64,000 nt of DNA. It comes from UBA3305 sp002373555 (GTDB lineage Bacteria; Bacillota; Clostridia; Lachnospirales; Lachnospiraceae). The stretch's first letter is position 1. Each line of letters begins with the position of its first letter. Shown in pieces: positions 60,141-64,000 of this stretch. The stretch is taken from positions 1 to 64,000 of the forward strand of contig CAMOER010000005.1 of assembly GCA_946612455.1 (NCBI GenBank), given 5' to 3'. Both the position numbers and the translations under genes were made by a program. A model generated the notes under the pieces. That model did not search any database and was not told the DNA's origin. It worked only from the letters and a program-made list of their open reading frames with translations.

Positions 60141-62522
60141 TTCAGTTCTCCTTTCAGGATCCTTGTTTTTTATAGTTTCTGAAGCACCTTCCGTTCCGGC
60201 ATTTCCGAAAGCCTCTGCGGCTTCGGGCGCGGGAAGTGCGCGGTGTTTCATGGGTTTATCATGGCTGGTATCCCGCATGTCGAACAGGTTCAGCCGGAGC
60301 GCATTCATGCATACCGTGAAGCTCGAAAGGCTCATGGCCGCGGCGCCGAACATCGGATTCATCTTCCAGGCGAACAGGCCGGCCGCGAGCGGTATGCAGA
60401 TCAGATTATAGAAGAATGCCCAGAACAGGTTCTCGTGGATGTTCTTCAGTACCTTGCGGCTTAAGCGGACCGCGGCGGCGACATCCGAAAGAGAGCTGTT
60501 CATCAGGACGATATCCGCGCTGTCGATGGCAACGTCCGTGCCTGCGCCGATGGCGATGCCGACATCCGCACGGGTGAGGGCGGGGGCATCGTTGATGCCG
60601 TCGCCGACCATGGCGGTCCTGCCGCGGGACTGCAGCTGCCGGATGACGGCTTCCTTGCCGTCCGGCAGGACGCCGGCGATCACGGTATCCACGCCGGCCT
60701 GCTTTCCGATAGCCTGCGCTGTGCCTTCATTGTCGCCCGTAAGCATGACGACCTCAACGCCCATATTCTTGAGCTGGCTGATCGCTGCCGGGGAATCCGG
60801 CTTGATCACGTCGGCAACGGCGATAATGCCGGCGGGACGGCCGTCTGCTTCGAAGAACAGCGGTGTTTTTCCTTCGGCGGAGAGCGCTTCCGCGGCGGAA
60901 GACGTTTCCAGGCCGATGTTCACCAGTGTGCTGATATATTTGCGGCTGCCGCCATGTACGGATTTTCCCGCGATTGTCGCTGTCAGTCCGTTCCCAGGCA
61001 GGGCAGTAAAGTCTTCGGCTTCCGCGGCTTCGATTCCGGCAGCTTCCGCATTCTTTACGATCGCTTTAGCGAGCGGGTGCTCGCTGTGTGCCTCCAGAGA
61101 ATAGGCAAGCTGCAGCAGGCTTTCCTTCGTAAAGCCGTCCGTGGGCAGAATGTCCGTCACTTCCGGCTCGCCCGCGGTGATCGTTCCGGTCTTATCAAGC
61201 GCGATGATCTGCACTTTGCCGGCGGATTCCAGTGCTTCGCCGGTCTTGAAGAGGACGCCGGCCTTTGCGCCCATGCCGTTCCCGACCATGATGGCGACCG
61301 GTGTTGCCAGGCCGAGCGCACAGGGGCAGGAAATAACGAGCACGGAGATCGCGCGCGCCAGCGCAAAGCTGACGGTCTGCCCCGCGATCAGCCAGCCGAT
61401 CATCACAATGACGGCGATGCCGATGACGGCAGGAACGAAGATGCCGGATACCTGATCGGCGATCCTGGCGACCGGCGCTTTCGTCGCGGCGGCATCCGAG
61501 ACCATGTGGATGATCTGGCTGAGCGTCGTGTCTTCCCCGACGCGGGTCGCTCTCGCGGTGATGTAGCCGGACTGGTTGATGGTCGCAGCACTGATCTGAT
61601 CGCCTTCGGCTTTGTCGACCGGGATGGATTCGCCTGTCAGTGCGGATTCGTTGACGGCCGAATGTCCGGTCAGGATGATGCCATCGACCGGGATGGATTC
61701 GCCGGGCTTTACGGCGAAGATATCGCCGGGAATGACTTCTTCGATGCTGACCTCGGTCTCTTTGCCGTCCCGCAGCAGTACGGCGGTCTTCGGCGCAAGC
61801 TTCATCAGGCTCTTGAGCGCATCGGTGGTGCGGCCTTTGGACATCGCTTCCAGCATCTTTCCGACGGTGATCAGCGCCGGGATCATGGCGGCGGATTCGA
61901 AGTACAGCTGTCCGTGATAAAGTTCCATCAGCTCCATATTGGAGGCGCCTTTCGTAATCATACCACACATTTCATAGAATACAAAGGTGCTCCAGCCGAA
62001 GGAGACGGACGAGCCGAGCGCGACCAGCGTATCCATATTCGGTGCGCCGTGGCGCAGTGAAGAGAAGCCGCTCGTAAAGAATTTGCCGTTGATGATCATG
62101 ACGATGACCGCCAGCAGCATCTGGGTGAGCGCCAGGCCGAGATGATTGTGGTCGAAATAGGACGGCAGCGGCCAGTGCAGCATATTATGGCCCATCGTGA
62201 TGTACATCAGGACGGCCAGAAAACCGACGGAGAGGATGAGCCGGCGCTTCAGCTTCGGCGTCTCGCGGTCGATAAGGGCATCTGCCTCCTCTGCAATGGA
62301 AGAGCGCTTCTCAGACGCAGATGCGCCTTTTTTCTTTGCTTCATAGCCGGCCTTCACAACCGCATCGATGACTGTATCGGGCGAGATATCGCCTTCCACG
62401 CTCATGGAATTGGTGAGCAGGCTCACCGAGCAGGAGGTGACGCCGGGCAGCGAACTGACTGCTTTTTCCACACGTGCCTGGCAGGCCGCGCAGCTCATTC
62501 CGGTAACGATATATTGTTCCAT
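59931..62522 (-). CDS. copA: Copper-exporting P1B-type ATPase with N-terminal and C-terminal HMA domains
   Basis: The 863-residue pump has an N-terminal metal-binding domain (GMSCAACQARVEKAV near residue 10), six to eight membrane segments, the CPC metal site (ISCPCALGLATPVA near 395), phosphorylation motif ALDKTGTITAGE near 440, and GDGINDAPALTRADV near 640. It has an extra C-terminal HMA domain (EGMMCGHCEANVKKAL near 805) that looks like a fused CopZ chaperone. The ATG at 62522 fits GAAAGG better than the one at 62528. It is second in the csoR-copA operon. Confidence 0.94.
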   Translation of the reverse strand: MEQYIVTGMSCAACQARVEKAVSSLPGVTSCSVSLLTNSMSVEGDISPDTVIDAVVKAGYEAKKKGASASEKRSSIAEEADALIDRETPKLKRRLILSVGFLAVLMYITMGHNMLHWPLPSYFDHNHLGLALTQMLLAVIVMIINGKFFTSGFSSLRHGAPNMDTLVALGSSVSFGWSTFVFYEMCGMITKGASNMELMELYHGQLYFESAAMIPALITVGKMLEAMSKGRTTDALKSLMKLAPKTAVLLRDGKETEVSIEEVIPGDIFAVKPGESIPVDGIILTGHSAVNESALTGESIPVDKAEGDQISAATINQSGYITARATRVGEDTTLSQIIHMVSDAAATKAPVARIADQVSGIFVPAVIGIAVIVMIGWLIAGQTVSFALARAISVLVISCPCALGLATPVAIMVGNGMGAKAGVLFKTGEALESAGKVQIIALDKTGTITAGEPEVTDILPTDGFTKESLLQLAYSLEAHSEHPLAKAIVKNAEAAGIEAAEAEDFTALPGNGLTATIAGKSVHGGSRKYISTLVNIGLETSSAAEALSAEGKTPLFFEADGRPAGIIAVADVIKPDSPAAISQLKNMGVEVVMLTGDNEGTAQAIGKQAGVDTVIAGVLPDGKEAVIRQLQSRGRTAMVGDGINDAPALTRADVGIAIGAGTDVAIDSADIVLMNSSLSDVAAAVRLSRKVLKNIHENLFWAFFYNLICIPLAAGLFAWKMNPMFGAAAMSLSSFTVCMNALRLNLFDMRDTSHDKPMKHRALPAPEAAEAFGNAGTEGASETIKNKDPERRTEMTKTVKIEGMMCGHCEANVKKALEALPFVESAAPSHEANNAVITYTGEFDEAAVKKAIEDKDYTYLGIA

Positions 62523-62537
62523 GATCATGCCTTTCTG

Positions 62538-62876
62538 TTATTTCATCAGTTTCATCAGGATTTTTACCAGTTCGTCCACGGAACCGTCCTCGCCGGCGCG
62601 GATGTCGTTCGCCACGCAGCCTTTGATATGGCAGGAAAGCAGCTCTTTGTTGAAGCTGTTCAGGGCGCTTGTGACAGCGGACACCTGGATGAGGATATCC
62701 GGACAGTAAGCATCGTTCTCCACCATCTTCTCGATGCCGCGGATCTGTCCCTCTGCGCGTTTCAGGCGGGTCAGGAGTGCTTTCTGCTCTTCGGGGGAAC
62801 GTTTCTTGTGGCGGATCCCGTGTTCATCTGTATACTGCGTATCGGAATGCCCGCAGCAGGCCGGTGTTTTTGTCAT
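62538..62876 (-). CDS. csoR: CsoR-family copper-sensing repressor
   Basis: The 112-residue all-alpha repressor has the family pattern LKRAEGQIRGIEKMVENDAYC near residue 39 with Cys near 59, and HIKGCVANDI with the second His-Cys pair near 83, which together make the Cu(I) site. The N-terminus has extra His and Cys residues (CCGHSDTQYTDEHGIRHK). Unlike FrmR/RcnR relatives it keeps the Cys-His-Cys site of CsoR. It is the first gene of the operon and its own promoter carries two CsoR-like boxes, so copper would relieve repression of csoR and copA. Confidence 0.93.
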   Translation of the reverse strand: MTKTPACCGHSDTQYTDEHGIRHKKRSPEEQKALLTRLKRAEGQIRGIEKMVENDAYCPDILIQVSAVTSALNSFNKELLSCHIKGCVANDIRAGEDGSVDELVKILMKLMK

Positions 62877-62916
62877 GGAGGACCTCCCGGATCAGTATGA
62901 TCAAAATGAATTGCAG

Positions 62917-62975
62917 ATACCCCCGTGGGGTATCCAGGCAATGCCTATAATATACCCCCATAGGGTATGTGTCAA
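62917..62975 (-). promoter_or_regulatory. csoR-copA promoter with two CsoR operators
   Basis: TTGACA (62975-62970) and TATTAT (62952-62947) are 17 nt apart on the minus strand. A 17-nt palindrome, ATACCCCCATAGGGTAT (62952-62968), fills the spacer exactly. A second palindrome, ATACCCCCGTGGGGTAT (62917-62933), lies near the start of transcription. Both match GC-tract CsoR boxes (TACCCC...GGGGTA). Confidence 0.88.
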
Positions 62976-63057
62976 GGGGATCATCGGGAAATCTTGCAAT
63001 CCGTACAGGAATGGTGTAAAGTCGGATTATCAAGGAAAATGAAAAGAGGTGGCGGGA

Positions 63058-63537
63058 ATGAAAGATACCTTAATGGTCTATTACAGCCTGAACGGCAATA
63101 CGGCTTTTGTTGCCGAAGAGCTGATGAAACACATCGACATGGATGTGGAACGGCTGAAAGTCAGGAATGAACCGAAGGCCAGCGGCTTCGGAAAGTTCCT
63201 TGCGGGCGGTGCGGCCGCGCTCCGGGGGACCGATCCGGGACTCTGGCCGGTGAATGCCGATCCGAGAGAGTATTATGAGATCGTGATCGCGTTCCCGGTG
63301 TGGGCGGGCACCTATCCACCGGCCGTCGGCGCGTTCTTAAAGCAGAAGCCGTTCCGCGGGAAGAATGTCTATCTGATCGGATGCTCTGCTTCGGGCAATG
63401 CTGAAGGCGCGTTCAGCAAGCTGACAGATGCACTTTCCGGGAATACGGTCGTGGGAACGCTGAGCCTTCGGAATCCGGCGAAGCACAGGGAAGAGGCGGC
63501 GGAGGAGATCCGGGTGTTTGCTTCCAGAAGACACTGA
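63058..63537 (+). CDS. Flavodoxin-family protein
   Basis: The 159-residue protein has the FMN-phosphate loop YYSLNGNTAFVAEEL near residue 7 and a VFAFPVWAGTYPPAVGAFL-like segment near 80, which fits flavodoxins. It carries electrons at low potential. AGAGGTGGCGGGA precedes the ATG at 63058; a GTG at 63049 is an alternative start. It faces away from csoR, and the palindromic repeat follows its stop codon. Confidence 0.88.
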   Translation: MKDTLMVYYSLNGNTAFVAEELMKHIDMDVERLKVRNEPKASGFGKFLAGGAAALRGTDPGLWPVNADPREYYEIVIAFPVWAGTYPPAVGAFLKQKPFRGKNVYLIGCSASGNAEGAFSKLTDALSGNTVVGTLSLRNPAKHREEAAEEIRVFASRRH

Positions 63538-63543
63538 TGAAAC

Positions 63544-63597
63544 ATAACCCACGGGGACAGGCACCCCATAACCCACGGGGACAGGCACTCCCCGTGG
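63544..63597. repeat. REP-like repeat, copy 4 (tandem units)
   Basis: Two direct units begin ATAACCCACGGGGACAGGCA (63544 and 63568). The second forms a hairpin, CCACGGGGA...TCCCCGTGG. It lies between convergent genes and differs from the other copies in having direct rather than inverted units. Confidence 0.8.
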
Positions 63598-63598
63598 C

Positions 63599-64000
63599 TT
63601 ATTTCGTTTTCCGTTCAATGCGGCTTTCATTATGAAGGCCGCTGATCCTTTCATAGAGGAATACCTTTTTGTCCATCATCATCCTTGCCAGCACGTCCAC
63701 GACCAGCGCGAAGCTCACGACATACAGCAGGCTCTCAAAACCGCTCCAGAAGCCGAACACTGTGTTGTAGGTGATCTGCTTCATCTGTTCACACAGCAGA
63801 TAATAGAACGGGATGTGCGCGAGCAGTACGCTGATGAACAGCGCCCGGATCAGATACCGGAGAAGCGATGCATCGGCCCACCGGCCTCTGCCTTCCGGCA
63901 CCAGCCGCAGCCGGAAGAGCCATTTCCCCACCGTATAGCCGCCTGTCATATACGGCATGTATGTGAGATAGGCTGTCAGCAGCGCGATGCTGATCAGAAG
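63599..64000 (-). CDS. RDD family membrane protein (5' end outside the window)
   Basis: At least 133 residues are visible: the frame is open to the window edge, so the N-terminus is missing. There are three or more hydrophobic segments, the motif GYTVGKWLFRLRLVP, in which the R-x-D-like loop is typical of RDD proteins, and a basic C-terminal tail (NESRIERKTK). RDD proteins are of unknown or varied transport-related function. The stop codon is next to the repeat element. Confidence 0.72.
   Translation of the reverse strand, partial: LLISIALLTAYLTYMPYMTGGYTVGKWLFRLRLVPEGRGRWADASLLRYLIRALFISVLLAHIPFYYLLCEQMKQITYNTVFGFWSGFESLLYVVSFALVVDVLARMMMDKKVFLYERISGLHNESRIERKTK

Overview
This 64 kb window looks like a chromosome segment of a Gram-positive anaerobe of the Bacillota, most like a Lachnospiraceae-type clostridium. 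The assignment rests on gene content: a SigA-type primary sigma factor of Bacillus-like length, a SpoVB-type flippase, CsoR copper control, TagD/TagG/TagH, several TagB/TagF-like polymerases, Dlt-like proteins, LtaS- and YfhO-like proteins, strong GGAGG ribosome-binding sites and good TTGACA/TATAAT promoters. No tRNA, rRNA, CRISPR array, phage gene or transposase gene was seen.

Layout. 0.1-15.2 kb is mostly housekeeping: purine permease, carrier protein, DUF1015 protein, SpoVB-like flippase, lipid kinase, rpoD, YigZ, a cold-shock protein, an sce7726-like protein, ilvE, then two flavoproteins with a HypA-like metallochaperone. 15.2-41 kb is a large plus-strand surface-polymer region: tagD-tagG-tagH; kup on the other strand; glf; TagB/TagF-like transferases with two TarI/IspD-type cytidylyltransferases and an SDR; a 1527-residue double-domain polymerase; a DltA-like ligase; then YfhO, pyruvyl transferase, FrhB-like, GtrA and GtrB/CsbB-like genes. 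41-49.5 kb is a compact five-gene minus-strand operon. It encodes a TagB/F-like transferase, a three-domain nucleotidyltransferase-cytidylyltransferase-PEP mutase fusion, phosphonoacetaldehyde reductase, phosphonopyruvate decarboxylase, and a YidC-like/sulfatase-like fusion. 49.7-56.7 kb holds an LtaS-like enzyme, an acyltransferase, an S1-domain protein and a DltD/DltB-like pair. 56.9-64 kb holds a PEP-mutase/isocitrate-lyase family enzyme, a Na/Pi-type transporter, a CsoR-controlled copper operon, a flavodoxin and a partial RDD protein.

How the genes may work together (inference). CDP-glycerol (TagD) and CDP-ribitol-like donors (TarI/SDR) feed TagB/TagF-like polymerases; TagGH exports the polymer. 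Tailoring could come from a YfhO-GtrA-CsbB glycosylation set, a dispersed Dlt-like aminoacylation set, pyruvylation and O-acylation. The minus-strand operon encodes an apparently complete route from phosphoenolpyruvate to 2-hydroxyethylphosphonate, its nucleotide activation, and candidate transferases that could place it on a surface polymer. That operon is the best candidate for an undescribed system here.

Other highlights: four intergenic REP-like palindromes sharing a GGGACAGG core; a promoter-to-terminator transcription unit of about 414 nt without a normal gene (19.55-19.97 kb); a 175-nt multi-hairpin element closed by a 23-bp stem with two G-U pairs (23.17-23.34 kb); and a CopA whose C-terminal CopZ-like domain has its own in-frame ribosome-binding site and ATG.
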